Assembly (NCBI GenBank): GCA_964484765.1
Contig: CAZAGI010000009.1
Location: 86,373 to 150,372, forward strand
Length of the DNA stretch: 64,000 nt
Direction of reading: 5' to 3'
Origin: DSVQ01 sp964484765
GTDB lineage: Bacteria > Planctomycetota > Planctomycetia > Planctomycetales > Planctomycetaceae
Position numbers and translations under genes: made by a program. Positions 33,738 through 42,271 of the stretch are shown piece after piece. Positions within the stretch are counted from its first letter, which is position 1. Each line of letters opens with the position of its first letter. The notes below the pieces were generated by a model. That model did no database searches, had not been told where the DNA came from, and was given only the letters and a program-made list of their open reading frames with translations.

Positions 33738-35863
33738 GCGACATCCACCTCTCGAGCTGGCGAGACGTGTCGATCCGGAGGCATCGTTGCCGCCGCGGGG
33801 TTTCTGTTGCCGACTTGCAGGACTCGGCCGTCCATGTAGTCGGGCACGGGGCAGCCGAACAAGTCCACGATGGTGGGGGCCATATCCAGCAAGCGTGGAT
33901 TCTCCGAGTCAATCGCGTGGTTCGAAAACAACACACCGGGGACGACGGACGGATCGACACAGTGGTCGCCGCTCCAGGCTTTTTTATTATCGCTGAAGAC
34001 TTGCATGCTCGTTCGGCCTACCGCGGCGTCCCACGATACTCGATAGCCGCCCGCGTAACCGACGATCAAATCCGGGGCGTTCTCCTTGTGCGGACCACGA
34101 TACGCCCGCACGGCCTGATAGACGGATTTGATCGCCAGCGTGTTGGCTTGCGGATCGACCAGCGCCCGCAGTTTCGTCGCGATTTCCTCCCGCAGCGCGG
34201 TTGAATCTTCGGCGTGGACGATCCCTCGCTCAAACCGGCCAATGAGATTGACGTAGATACCGGTCAATCCCAAGGCGAAGGCTCGCGTCCGGGACCAGTC
34301 GACACCGGCGAGGTAATCCTTGTTTCGCTGTTCTTCATCGACGACCAGGTAGCCGTGTTCCTCCAGCCAGCGGTTCAAATCGACGCCGCGACGAAACGTG
34401 TTGAACCCGTGATCGGACAGCACCATCAGCAGCGTGTCATCGCGGTCACATCGGGCAAGCGTGCGGCCGACCATGTCGTCCATCCGCCCGTAAAGATCTT
34501 CGATGGCGGTCGCAAACGCCTGAGGAACTTCCGGCGGCCGGGCCGGATGCGACTCGTCGAGGTAACGCCAGAACATGTGCTGCATCCGGTCGGTCCCATC
34601 GAAGACACAGACGCAGAATCCTTCCGGAACTTTTTCCAGCCCATCGAAGAACATCTTTTCGCGCTCGATGTCGATGTCACTGCATTGTTGCAGGAAATGC
34701 TGGTCTTCAAGGACTTCTTCACTCAGGCCCCACGTGTCTTCGGCCAAACCGAGCGTGGCATACGTCCCCTGCTGCTTCGCCAGATAAATCGAGTACACCT
34801 TCGGATAGCCAATGACCATCGCCGGGTTTTCCGGGCTGATATGAATCGGGGTCACATACAGATCAAATTGCGGCTCCACGGCAAGCAACATGAACCGGCA
34901 AATGCCCTGAATCGAGGAGCCGAAGCCAATGCGGAATTTGACCGTGATCCAGTCGGTGTAGCGTCCCAGATGGATTTTCTGCTGCGTTCCATCGATGGTC
35001 AGCAGGGCCGTGTTCGGACTGGTGATCTGCACGGTAAACGGCAGCCGCATGTCGCCTGCATCGGGTTTGTTGGGATCGGGCGGACCAAGCAACTCGCAGT
35101 GGATTCGATCTCCCATGCGGCTGACGTAATGGACTTCTCCACCGGTTTTTTCGTCGCTGTTTTTTTTGCGGGTGGTGTATTGAGAGAACGTGCCCTGGGT
35201 ACCACGGAGATCGGGCACGCACATCGCCGACAACTGCACGCCATGCAGTTTTTCAGGCGGAAACGTGATCGGCACACGGATCACACAGTTGAAGATGCCA
35301 TAGCTGCTGAGCACGCTCCAGAACGGCTGACTTTTTCTCAGCATTCGGACATCAGGCGTCTGGTAGTGAAAGAACCGCAACGGCCCGATGCCGAAACTCT
35401 TCTTCGTTGCGCGAATCTCCACGGATGAGAGCTTCGGCTGATACGTATTCTCGTCCGGCGTCAGAAAGTCGAAGATGTTGTGCTTGCCGGGGTTCACACC
35501 TGTCTGAAACGTTGACCACGCCACTGGCGAAATCGGCGGCAGTGTGCTGGCGAGTGACTGAAAGCTTCCCGTATCCCGGAGACGGGCGAGATTCGGCAAT
35601 TTTCCTTTTTCGAGCAATCGCGATGTCAGGCCGAAATCGAGTCCATCCAGTCCCAGCACCACGATCCGTTTGAAGCGGGGCTTACGGGGTGGTTTCTTTC
35701 GAAACACGGTCCGGACCAACCGTCGGATCGGCCAGAACAGGATCATGGAGATGGCTGACAGCAGCGCGCTGAAGAGGGCCAGAAACGATCCCGCGAGAGC
35801 AAAGCCGGCGCCTGGACCAATATAGGCTAGGACGCCGGTAGAGCACACGAACGAAGTTTCCAC
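33734..35863 (-). CDS. Membrane-anchored alkaline-phosphatase-superfamily enzyme
   Basis: The product has 709 residues. Two hydrophobic stretches at about 12-48 (GPGAGFALAGSFLALFSALL, ISMILFWPI) anchor it, and a basic stretch (RRLVRTVFRKKPPRK) follows. Motifs: IVVLGLDGLDFGLT (metal aspartate), STLPPISPVAWSTFQTG (nucleophile region), MVLSDHGFNTFRRGVDLNRW (metal ligands) and WSGDHCVD. The overall plan equals the downstream enzyme at 31686-33737, so the two arose by duplication but use different export routes: membrane anchor here, Tat leader there. The stop of this gene overlaps the ATG of the next by four bases. An 11-base gap separates it from the arylsulfotransferase-like gene. The specific substrate is unknown. 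Confidence 0.85.
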   Translation of the reverse strand: METSFVCSTGVLAYIGPGAGFALAGSFLALFSALLSAISMILFWPIRRLVRTVFRKKPPRKPRFKRIVVLGLDGLDFGLTSRLLEKGKLPNLARLRDTGSFQSLASTLPPISPVAWSTFQTGVNPGKHNIFDFLTPDENTYQPKLSSVEIRATKKSFGIGPLRFFHYQTPDVRMLRKSQPFWSVLSSYGIFNCVIRVPITFPPEKLHGVQLSAMCVPDLRGTQGTFSQYTTRKKNSDEKTGGEVHYVSRMGDRIHCELLGPPDPNKPDAGDMRLPFTVQITSPNTALLTIDGTQQKIHLGRYTDWITVKFRIGFGSSIQGICRFMLLAVEPQFDLYVTPIHISPENPAMVIGYPKVYSIYLAKQQGTYATLGLAEDTWGLSEEVLEDQHFLQQCSDIDIEREKMFFDGLEKVPEGFCVCVFDGTDRMQHMFWRYLDESHPARPPEVPQAFATAIEDLYGRMDDMVGRTLARCDRDDTLLMVLSDHGFNTFRRGVDLNRWLEEHGYLVVDEEQRNKDYLAGVDWSRTRAFALGLTGIYVNLIGRFERGIVHAEDSTALREEIATKLRALVDPQANTLAIKSVYQAVRAYRGPHKENAPDLIVGYAGGYRVSWDAAVGRTSMQVFSDNKKAWSGDHCVDPSVVPGVLFSNHAIDSENPRLLDMAPTIVDLFGCPVPDYMDGRVLQVGNRNPAAATMPPDRHVSPAREVDVA

Positions 35864-35873
35864 AGTTGATCCC

Positions 35874-38231
35874 TCAGTCGCGGTTGCGATCCGGTGGCGG
35901 AGCGTTGTCCGCGGGCGGCCGATTGCGCGGGGGACGTCCGGGACCCTCCGTAGCGACCACGTCGATCAAGTTCTTGCCGGGGGTCAGCGTCTTCCCTTTC
36001 AGACCAGCGAAGTCGGCTCCATACCGGTAAGACCTGAAGATTCCACCAGGGCCTCCAGGACCACCCGGCCCTCCAGGACCGCCGAATCCGGGCCGACCAA
36101 ATCCGCCCGGGCCACCGAAGCCGCCGGGAGGACCAAACCCCGGCGGGCCATCACGACGGGGAGGATTATCACCACGCGGCGGATTGTCCCCACGCGGCGG
36201 ATTGTCCCCACGCGGTGGGCCACCAAAGCCACCTGGTGGGCCGAATCCTCCAGGACCGGCGGCAAACCGGCGTTCCATCTCGGCAATCTGGTCCCGTTGC
36301 TCGGTTGTCAGAATCTCATGTAACTGTTTCGTGACGTCCTTCTGCAAAGCCGCGAGCTTTGTCGACTGGTCGTCCGTCAGTTCCAGTTCCTTCTGCTTGG
36401 CTTCCGCAATCACTTCACCAATCTTCGGTGGCGAAAAGCCACCGGGGCCAAAGCCGGGAAAGCCTCCGCCGGCGTTCAGCTTCTCATATTGTTCGGCGGT
36501 GAGAATCCGCTTCAACTTTTTCTCCGTCTCATCCTGCAGCGTTCTGAGCTTGCCGCGCTGGGCCTCGTCGAGTGCCAACATCCCGGCTAGAAATCCCGGT
36601 ACGAGTTCACGACTCCGGAAACCTCCCGGACCTCCCATGTCCGCACCGGGATACTTGAATTGCCACACGACCTCTCCCTTGGGTGTCACTTCCAGCAACA
36701 AGCCTTGTGTGCCGGAACAGATGTAGGTATTGCCGTTCGGCAACCGCTGCGCACCGGAGATCAACATCGAAAAGAAGGCGGGGTTCTCTTTCGAGCCATA
36801 CGACCATTGGGCCTGAAACGGCTCGAAGGCTACGAACTCATCCTTCTTGTAAGCTCCCTGTTTGTCGACCGGCAGTTCAATTTCGTCGACCGTCGAGTAA
36901 GTTCCATCGGGGCGATTCATGCCATTATTGAAGACGAGCATGTTGCCCGCGCCCGGCAAGCCATCGGCAATCCAGTGGGCGCAATGCTGCGCGAACAAAC
37001 GCTGATCCGTATTCGTGCCGCTGCGATAGACTTTGGGATTGCCCCAGCGATAAAGCAGGTCGCCCCCTTTGCCGGATTTACCACCCTTGTTCGAAGCGGC
37101 TTCGTTGGTGGTGGTGCTATGGTCGACAATCCAGACTTCGCTGAATTCGTGCACGCTGATCATGATCTGATCAAGTTTGGCGTTGTAAGCGACGGAATTG
37201 ACGTGCATCCAGTCGCCACCGTTGCCGGGGCCGCCACCCGGTCCACGGGGGCCATCCGCACCAGGGCGACCGGGACCACCATCCCGTCGCTCCGGGCGAT
37301 CTGCCCGCTGAGGATCGCGCGTCTGAGCGGCCCCGCCGACATAACCAAGCGAACGGAGTTTGGCCAGTTGTTCCGGATCCTGCAGGATGCGATCCATCAT
37401 GCCGGTGACAAAATTCACATCGATCCGCTGCGGATGTTCCGACACATCGCCAAAGTGCGGTTTTTCCTTATGGACGTCCTGCACGAGGTGGTCCCATGCG
37501 TACCACGCCCACACCAGTTCGCCCCCGGTCTTGCCGGCCGGTTTGATTTCCAGAATCGCATCGGCTTGGAGTTCATCCGGTGCAATCGGGGGCAACCGCC
37601 CGGCGGCGATGGCTTCGTCTTTCGTCTTCGGATCCGTGCAGACAACCAGCATATTCCCGTTCGGCAAGGGGCAGATGTCGTGATGCGGCCTCAGCTTGGA
37701 ATCCGGAAACGCATCCTTGAAGTTGAAATCCCAGACGAGATTGCCGTCCCAATCAAACTCCTGAATCCGTCCCCCCGCTCCGGGGGCTACCATCGGCCCC
37801 CGCATTCCACCAGGACCACCCGGTCCGACCGGTGCAGGACCACCGGCATCCGGTCCACCCGGACGTCCGCCAGGACCACCATCCGGACCACCGAAACCCG
37901 GTCCGCCCGGACCACCTCGTCCACGCACTGTGCCGGGACGGAGCAGGTGACCGTTGGGGAGCAAATAGGCACTCAGGGCTGGCGTGTATTCACTCTTCCA
38001 TTCCTTGACGATGCGCCCTTCCATCTCGATCAGATAGGTCGATGTCGAGTTCATCGGGGCAATCAGCGAATATCCCTGATACGCCGATGGCTTGTTGATC
38101 GTCAGCCCATCTTTGGGAGTCTCCGGCGGTCGGTTGTTCCCGGGCTGTCCGTTCGCCTGTGATGTCAGAAATATGCCGAAGGCCAGCAGCGCCACCATGA
38201 CACCGCACGCAATTCTCGATCTGTTTTTCAT
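35874..38231 (-). CDS. Secreted arylsulfotransferase-like beta-propeller protein with Gly/Pro-rich tail
   Basis: The product has 785 residues from the ATG at 38231 (MKNRSRIACG), which begins a good signal peptide ending SQANGQ. Residues about 40-500 resemble the ASST propeller: YSLIAPMNSTSTYLIEMEGR, LLPNGHLL, LRPHHDICPLPNGNML, WMHVNSVAYNAKLDQIMISV and FAQHCAHW. Histidines recur as in the PAPS-independent arylsulfate sulfotransferases. A Gly/Pro-rich insert lies at about 110-160. Two copies of a Spy-like helical motif follow (LDEAQRGKLRTLQDETEKKL; LTDDQSTKLAALQKDVTKQL). The tail holds GDNPPR tandem repeats and glycine-rich stretches. It lies upstream of the two phosphatase-superfamily enzymes with an 11-base gap. 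Enzymatic sulfotransfer is possible, but a structural propeller is an alternative. Confidence 0.75.
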   Translation of the reverse strand: MKNRSRIACGVMVALLAFGIFLTSQANGQPGNNRPPETPKDGLTINKPSAYQGYSLIAPMNSTSTYLIEMEGRIVKEWKSEYTPALSAYLLPNGHLLRPGTVRGRGGPGGPGFGGPDGGPGGRPGGPDAGGPAPVGPGGPGGMRGPMVAPGAGGRIQEFDWDGNLVWDFNFKDAFPDSKLRPHHDICPLPNGNMLVVCTDPKTKDEAIAAGRLPPIAPDELQADAILEIKPAGKTGGELVWAWYAWDHLVQDVHKEKPHFGDVSEHPQRIDVNFVTGMMDRILQDPEQLAKLRSLGYVGGAAQTRDPQRADRPERRDGGPGRPGADGPRGPGGGPGNGGDWMHVNSVAYNAKLDQIMISVHEFSEVWIVDHSTTTNEAASNKGGKSGKGGDLLYRWGNPKVYRSGTNTDQRLFAQHCAHWIADGLPGAGNMLVFNNGMNRPDGTYSTVDEIELPVDKQGAYKKDEFVAFEPFQAQWSYGSKENPAFFSMLISGAQRLPNGNTYICSGTQGLLLEVTPKGEVVWQFKYPGADMGGPGGFRSRELVPGFLAGMLALDEAQRGKLRTLQDETEKKLKRILTAEQYEKLNAGGGFPGFGPGGFSPPKIGEVIAEAKQKELELTDDQSTKLAALQKDVTKQLHEILTTEQRDQIAEMERRFAAGPGGFGPPGGFGGPPRGDNPPRGDNPPRGDNPPRRDGPPGFGPPGGFGGPGGFGRPGFGGPGGPGGPGGPGGIFRSYRYGADFAGLKGKTLTPGKNLIDVVATEGPGRPPRNRPPADNAPPPDRNRD
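36163..36216 (-). repeat. Tandem 18-base repeat coding for GDNPPR
   Basis: Three consecutive 18-base units (GGATTRTCMCCACGCGGY on the plus strand) encode Gly-Asn/Asp-Pro-Pro-Arg blocks in the glycine-rich tail of the arylsulfotransferase-like protein. The second and third units differ by one base and the first by two more. Copy number is likely to vary between strains. Confidence 0.8.
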
Positions 38232-38417
38232 CACGACCCCTTGGCTGCGAACTGGATCGGTCAAAATGGAAGAACCCGAGTACTTCGACAAAATAACGAA
38301 TTCGAGCAGAAGGGGAATGCATTTCAGATGGAATTCATGTGGTGAGAAACGCGCACCGAAGTCGCGTCGGAGGACCGCATATTCCAAAAAATGATTGCGC
38401 AGTGGGGGAGGGCGGGA

Positions 38418-40280
38418 TCACTTCGCCCCTGCGGCGTTGTCATGGCGGTCGGACTCGTGCGGCTTCAGGATCGTTCCGCTGTGTCGAATGGAATCCGCGA
38501 GTCCCGCAACGGAGGGATCATCGCTTAGGGCGACTTGTAGTTTCTCTTCGGCCAGTGCAGTGTCGCCGCGTCGAAGACAGGCTTCACCCCACTTGAGATT
38601 CACCAGGGCCCGCTGGGGACCGGTTTGTGCACATTGCAGTGCCGACTCGAAACTGGTCGTCGACTGGCTCAGATTTCCCGTATAAGAGTAGACCCCGCCG
38701 AGTGTCGCTTGGGCATCGCAAAACTGTGGCTCACTCCGGATGAGGTTCTGGAGCCGTGCGATCGATTCTTCGTTTCTACCTAAGTTGGCCAGCAAAACCG
38801 CCGCGCGCAACTGAACTTTCCGATCGTCGGGAACAGCTTCGGCAATCATCTGTGTTTGCTGGAACAGCGAGTAGAGCCAGCTTTGTTCCTCGGTTCCCGT
38901 TGGCAGGACCGCATTCCCCATCAACGATTGAGCATAGGCCTTGTTCAAGTGGTCCTTGTCTGCCGTCGTGAGGGACGGCTCGAACCAGTCGAACCAGAAC
39001 AGAAATCCAAAGACCACGATGGCTGGCGACCACTTCAGCAGATGCGGGACTTCCCACGCGAACGACATTTGTTTGTGAATGGCTCCGTCCGTTGGATTCA
39101 GTCCCAGCCCCACCCGATTGGATTTCTCGCGCACTTTCCAGATGAAGCCGTCGTAGTAATAGTGCAGAATCGTCGACGTAAAGAGAATTCCATAAACAAA
39201 ACGGCTGATCGTACCGTTCTGTACGAGAGGAGCGACAAGCCCCAAAGCCCCATATGCGGTGATCAGCCCGAGATACAGCAGCACCATGCCGCGTCGAAAC
39301 ACCAGGCGCAGAAATCCACCCAACCGCGGATTGGATTTCACGCGGCGGCAATTGAACAGCCAGACAATCGCCAGATACTGCACATCGTGGCAGATATCGA
39401 ACAGTGCGACGCTCAACAGGAGATTCTCGATTCCCAGCATCGCAAACCACCAAGTGCCGATTCCACAGACCAGCATGACCAGTTTAAGCAGGCTGGGAGG
39501 ATGCCCCCGACGAAACTGTATCAGGTAATTTACGAGAAAGCCGACCAGGACGATCGCTGATACGGCTGCCGCTGCCCAGCGAATACCCTGCACGATCGAG
39601 ACGGGAAGATGTGGTCCGCCGACCGCGTACAAATATCCCAGCGTACTCGACATTTGTTCGGGGCGCAGGAGCTGCGGTGTGATGAATCCGCACAAACACA
39701 ACAGCCAGTCCCACCGCGCCGTTGCAGTCGACACTGACCCGACCTTGGAGTCGTAGATGCGCACGAACCCGTACAACTGCATCAGTGCGTGCCAGGTGGC
39801 CCACACCAGGATGATCAGGCGATACAGTTCGAAGTGATAGTGATACAGTGGGAAGTAGGCCAGAAACACAAGCGGCGGCACGAGGACAAAACGCCAGCGG
39901 AAGCGATCGAACAATTCGCGGTCGCCGTAGGCGCGGATCAGGCCGGGGAGATGGTGTCCGGTGGCGAAGAAGGCGGCGACGATCAGGGAAATCGTTTCCG
40001 CCCGGACGCCGATCCACGACGAATGCAGTATCAGAACCGCAGGGGTTGCCACCAGGGGTGTCAGGATTATGAATAGCGTGTCAACCCACGAATTCACGAT
40101 CCATTGTGGCGGAGCACCAAGAGCGGACACTTCTGGTGAAGTCGTCTGAGCCATCGATGGAACAGAAGCGGCTGACATCGCAAAGCTTCGAAATCGATCC
40201 GCTCGGTAAGGAAAAGGACGACTCAACCGACGAGCGTCGATGCCGTCCTTCGATTCGAAACCGTTGAGACCATGACCCAC
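38418..40280 (-). CDS. Polytopic membrane protein with C-terminal TPR domain
   Basis: The frame has 620 residues from a GTG at 40280. An ATG at 40178 (MSAASVPSMA) is an equally possible start and loses only 34 polar residues. About ten transmembrane helices follow between residues 65 and 435, with intramembrane histidines (FFATGHHLPGLIRAY; LFDICHDVQYLAIVW; STILHYYYDGFIWKVRE). The repeated H-H and HYYYDGFIWK patterns may bind metal or form an active site as in membrane hydroxylase/acyltransferase-type proteins. The family is not recognised. Residues about 470-600 are tetratricopeptide repeats (NEESIARLQNLIRSEPQFCD). It lies between the DUF1559-lipoprotein pair (3 bases) and the surface-modification operon (187-base gap), so operon membership is ambiguous. 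Confidence 0.72.
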   Translation of the reverse strand: MGHGLNGFESKDGIDARRLSRPFPYRADRFRSFAMSAASVPSMAQTTSPEVSALGAPPQWIVNSWVDTLFIILTPLVATPAVLILHSSWIGVRAETISLIVAAFFATGHHLPGLIRAYGDRELFDRFRWRFVLVPPLVFLAYFPLYHYHFELYRLIILVWATWHALMQLYGFVRIYDSKVGSVSTATARWDWLLCLCGFITPQLLRPEQMSSTLGYLYAVGGPHLPVSIVQGIRWAAAAVSAIVLVGFLVNYLIQFRRGHPPSLLKLVMLVCGIGTWWFAMLGIENLLLSVALFDICHDVQYLAIVWLFNCRRVKSNPRLGGFLRLVFRRGMVLLYLGLITAYGALGLVAPLVQNGTISRFVYGILFTSTILHYYYDGFIWKVREKSNRVGLGLNPTDGAIHKQMSFAWEVPHLLKWSPAIVVFGFLFWFDWFEPSLTTADKDHLNKAYAQSLMGNAVLPTGTEEQSWLYSLFQQTQMIAEAVPDDRKVQLRAAVLLANLGRNEESIARLQNLIRSEPQFCDAQATLGGVYSYTGNLSQSTTSFESALQCAQTGPQRALVNLKWGEACLRRGDTALAEEKLQVALSDDPSVAGLADSIRHSGTILKPHESDRHDNAAGAK

Positions 40281-40283
40281 ACC

Positions 40284-40772
40284 TCATTTCAGCTTCAGGT
40301 CGTATTCTAAGTTTTCCTGAGGTGCTCCCAAGTCGATGTTCAAGGGAAAGTCGTTCTTTTTGGGGTTCCTGTATTTCCCCTTAAACAAGTCTTCTCCCGT
40401 ACCATTTTTTTTGGGTTTGGGAATGTAGCTGAATCCCAGTTTATACTTGCCAGGCGGCAGGCCATCGCAACTGAGGGTTGTCGTCCAGCAGAACTTGCCA
40501 TCCTTGTCCGTGCGACACTCGGAAATGGGGCTACTGAGTTCGTCCTCACGAAACAGGTAGAGATTGACCCCTTCCGTAGGATTTCCATCCACCTTCACGA
40601 CACCATTTACAGGGAAAACTTCCTTGAGTTCACCACCGGCCATAGACTTCAGGCGCTTTAGAGAGACATCGCCTTTTTCGTCGGAGGAGCAACCAAGACA
40701 GGCAACTAAGCCCAGTAAACAGGCCTGAAACGTGAGTGGCAGTTTCACAATCACATTCCCAAACGGAAGCAT
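40284..40772 (-). CDS. Lipoprotein with a carboxypeptidase-regulatory-like beta domain
   Basis: The product has 162 residues. The lipobox L-V-A-C (C25) follows a hydrophobic stretch, so the mature protein is lipid-anchored. Residues about 55-160 read FPVNGVVKVDGNPTEGVNLY, then DGKFCWTT, LPPGKYKLGFSY and a C-terminal NLEYDLKLK. This is the transthyretin-like beta sandwich that planctomycetes encode directly behind DUF1559 genes. It is 111 bases downstream of such a gene on the same strand. The function is unknown. The pair is repeated many times per genome in this phylum. Confidence 0.85.
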   Translation of the reverse strand: MLPFGNVIVKLPLTFQACLLGLVACLGCSSDEKGDVSLKRLKSMAGGELKEVFPVNGVVKVDGNPTEGVNLYLFREDELSSPISECRTDKDGKFCWTTTLSCDGLPPGKYKLGFSYIPKPKKNGTGEDLFKGKYRNPKKNDFPLNIDLGAPQENLEYDLKLK

Positions 40773-40883
40773 GTCAAGCAGAGGTTACATGCACGCACCA
40801 ATCCGAGATTCTCGAATTGGTGCGTGACTCAACGACTTGCAAGTCAAGTACCAGAGACTCATGCAACTTCTGTCAATGAGGAA

Positions 40884-42008
40884 TCAGAACTCACCGACAG
40901 GTTGCCCATCGTTGTACAGCACCAGACGCACCAACGTCTCAACATTGATGTTCTGACTCAGGAAGCGAACCGTTCCGTCGGCGAGGAGTGCGTGGGCACC
41001 GCCAACATGGAAGCTGTAGTAATTATCATAATTGATGCAATTAATCGCGCAAGTGCCTGCCGCGTCCGTAGGGCCCCAGTGATGCACAGAACCGGGTGCA
41101 CGGCCGCGAATATCTAAACCGACGCTCCATTGCCAGTCAGTCCAAGCCGGTCCCATCGCCCAATTTGAAGCCGTACAGACATCGCACAGCGCTCCCTTGG
41201 CCTGTCCCAAGGCCCACATCTGTGAACCCGGTGCCGACCTTTCCCCGAGAAGGATCGTATTCGATGTGCCGTCAGTGACTTGGGCGATTCTTACTCCGCC
41301 ACAGCCCGCGCCGCTCGCCGAGTTAATATCAAGCATGGCAGCCGTCGGGTTGCCGTAATTAATTCCATTGCCGAAGGTGTTATTGCCATGGAAATTGCTG
41401 CGCGGCCACGCGCCCGTGTAATCCAATCCACTGCCCGCGTGATAGGTCGCCGTGCCGAAGCTACCACCCAACCAGTCATCAACGTAGACATACCTCGTGG
41501 AAGTATGTGGGGATGAAGGGCAGATGAAACCGGGAATAGCGGTATTCGCCACGGCTAAAGTTTGAGAATTCGCGAAATTGCTCCCAGTGATGTAGTTATA
41601 CACCGTTCCCGTGGCAAGCGTGGCGTCAGTGAAGTTCATGCCCACCGAAAAATTGATCTGATTGTAGAGCGGAGCCTGATCCATAAACGGGAGAATAAAC
41701 TCCGGCCAAGCGTGGAAATTGCCGTCATCCATTGTGCTGGGGATGCCTTCACCAACAGCGCTGCACCAGGTTGGCCCACAGAGCATGGTTGCCGCCGGTG
41801 CAAATCGTCCATGCGTGCTTTCGTAGTTGTGGAAGGCCAGCCCGAGTTGTTTGAGATTGTTTCTGCACTGAGTACGGCGGGCCGCTTCCCGTGCCTGCTG
41901 CACCGCCGGCAAAAGCAGAGCAATCAAAATCGCGATGATTGCGATCACCACGAGCAATTCGATCAGAGTGAAACCGCGTTTTTTTTCGCATTCTTTGTTT
42001 CTCCACAA
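40884..42008 (-). CDS. DUF1559 protein with prepilin-type N-terminal methylation domain
   Basis: The prepilin cleavage and methylation signal is G-F-T-L-I-E-L-L-V-V-I-A-I-I-A-I-L-I, followed by the DUF1559 body starting ARRTQCRNNLKQLGLAFHNY. DGTSNTILLGERS and the C-terminal H-x9-DG motif (HVGGAHALLADG) complete the family pattern, so this is a type II-secretion/pseudopilin-like surface protein of planctomycetes. The start is odd. A Shine-Dalgarno GGAG (42001-42004) sits nine bases before an ATG (41989-41991) that would give MRKK, but an A8 tract immediately after it puts that ATG out of frame by one base. The in-frame alternatives are TTG codons such as 42008, used for the coordinates here. 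Either a TTG start or slippage on the A tract is needed. A lipoprotein gene follows. Confidence 0.88.
   Translation of the reverse strand: MWRNKECEKKRGFTLIELLVVIAIIAILIALLLPAVQQAREAARRTQCRNNLKQLGLAFHNYESTHGRFAPAATMLCGPTWCSAVGEGIPSTMDDGNFHAWPEFILPFMDQAPLYNQINFSVGMNFTDATLATGTVYNYITGSNFANSQTLAVANTAIPGFICPSSPHTSTRYVYVDDWLGGSFGTATYHAGSGLDYTGAWPRSNFHGNNTFGNGINYGNPTAAMLDINSASGAGCGGVRIAQVTDGTSNTILLGERSAPGSQMWALGQAKGALCDVCTASNWAMGPAWTDWQWSVGLDIRGRAPGSVHHWGPTDAAGTCAINCINYDNYYSFHVGGAHALLADGTVRFLSQNINVETLVRLVLYNDGQPVGEF
41979..41986 (-). other. A8 homopolymer that breaks the frame of the best DUF1559 start
   Basis: Eight A residues on the coding (minus) strand lie directly after ATGCG. With seven A the frame would read MRKKRGFTLIELL, the standard prepilin start. 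With eight it does not. It could be a contingency tract, a transcriptional slippage site or a sequencing error. Confidence 0.6.
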
Positions 42009-42177
42009 GAATAGCCGAACGAACCGGCTGCACGACCCGAAAACGGCAAGGACGACACTCTCGTCCCTGCGAGACGAAGTCGAATTGAAGTCAGACCGGC
42101 GAATCAACGGTGGTGCAGATCAATTAATTGGATGTCATTGACGTGTGCTGAGAGCGAATGCTACAGTTCGTTAGATT

Positions 42178-42190
42178 TGATTGTCAATCA
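42178..42190. promoter_or_regulatory. Palindrome TGATTGTCAATCA in a divergent intergenic region
   Basis: This perfect 6-1-6 inverted repeat lies between the DUF1559 gene (minus) and the GntR-family regulator gene (plus). It is about 80 bases upstream of the regulator start, in an AT-rich stretch (42121-42250). Its size suits a dimeric winged-helix operator, so autoregulation by the GntR protein is plausible but inferred. Confidence 0.35.
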
Positions 42191-42271
42191 TCCTCTGCCG
42201 TATTCATCACAAATTTATCCACTATCGATTGATGCTAAGGATGCCGCCGTATCCGTTTGATTGAGTTGCAC

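Noticed and set aside
36163..36216. CRISPR-like array
   Set aside because: Three adjacent 18-base units without spacers, in frame with a glycine-rich protein tail; this is a coding tandem repeat. No CRISPR array or cas gene was seen in the window.
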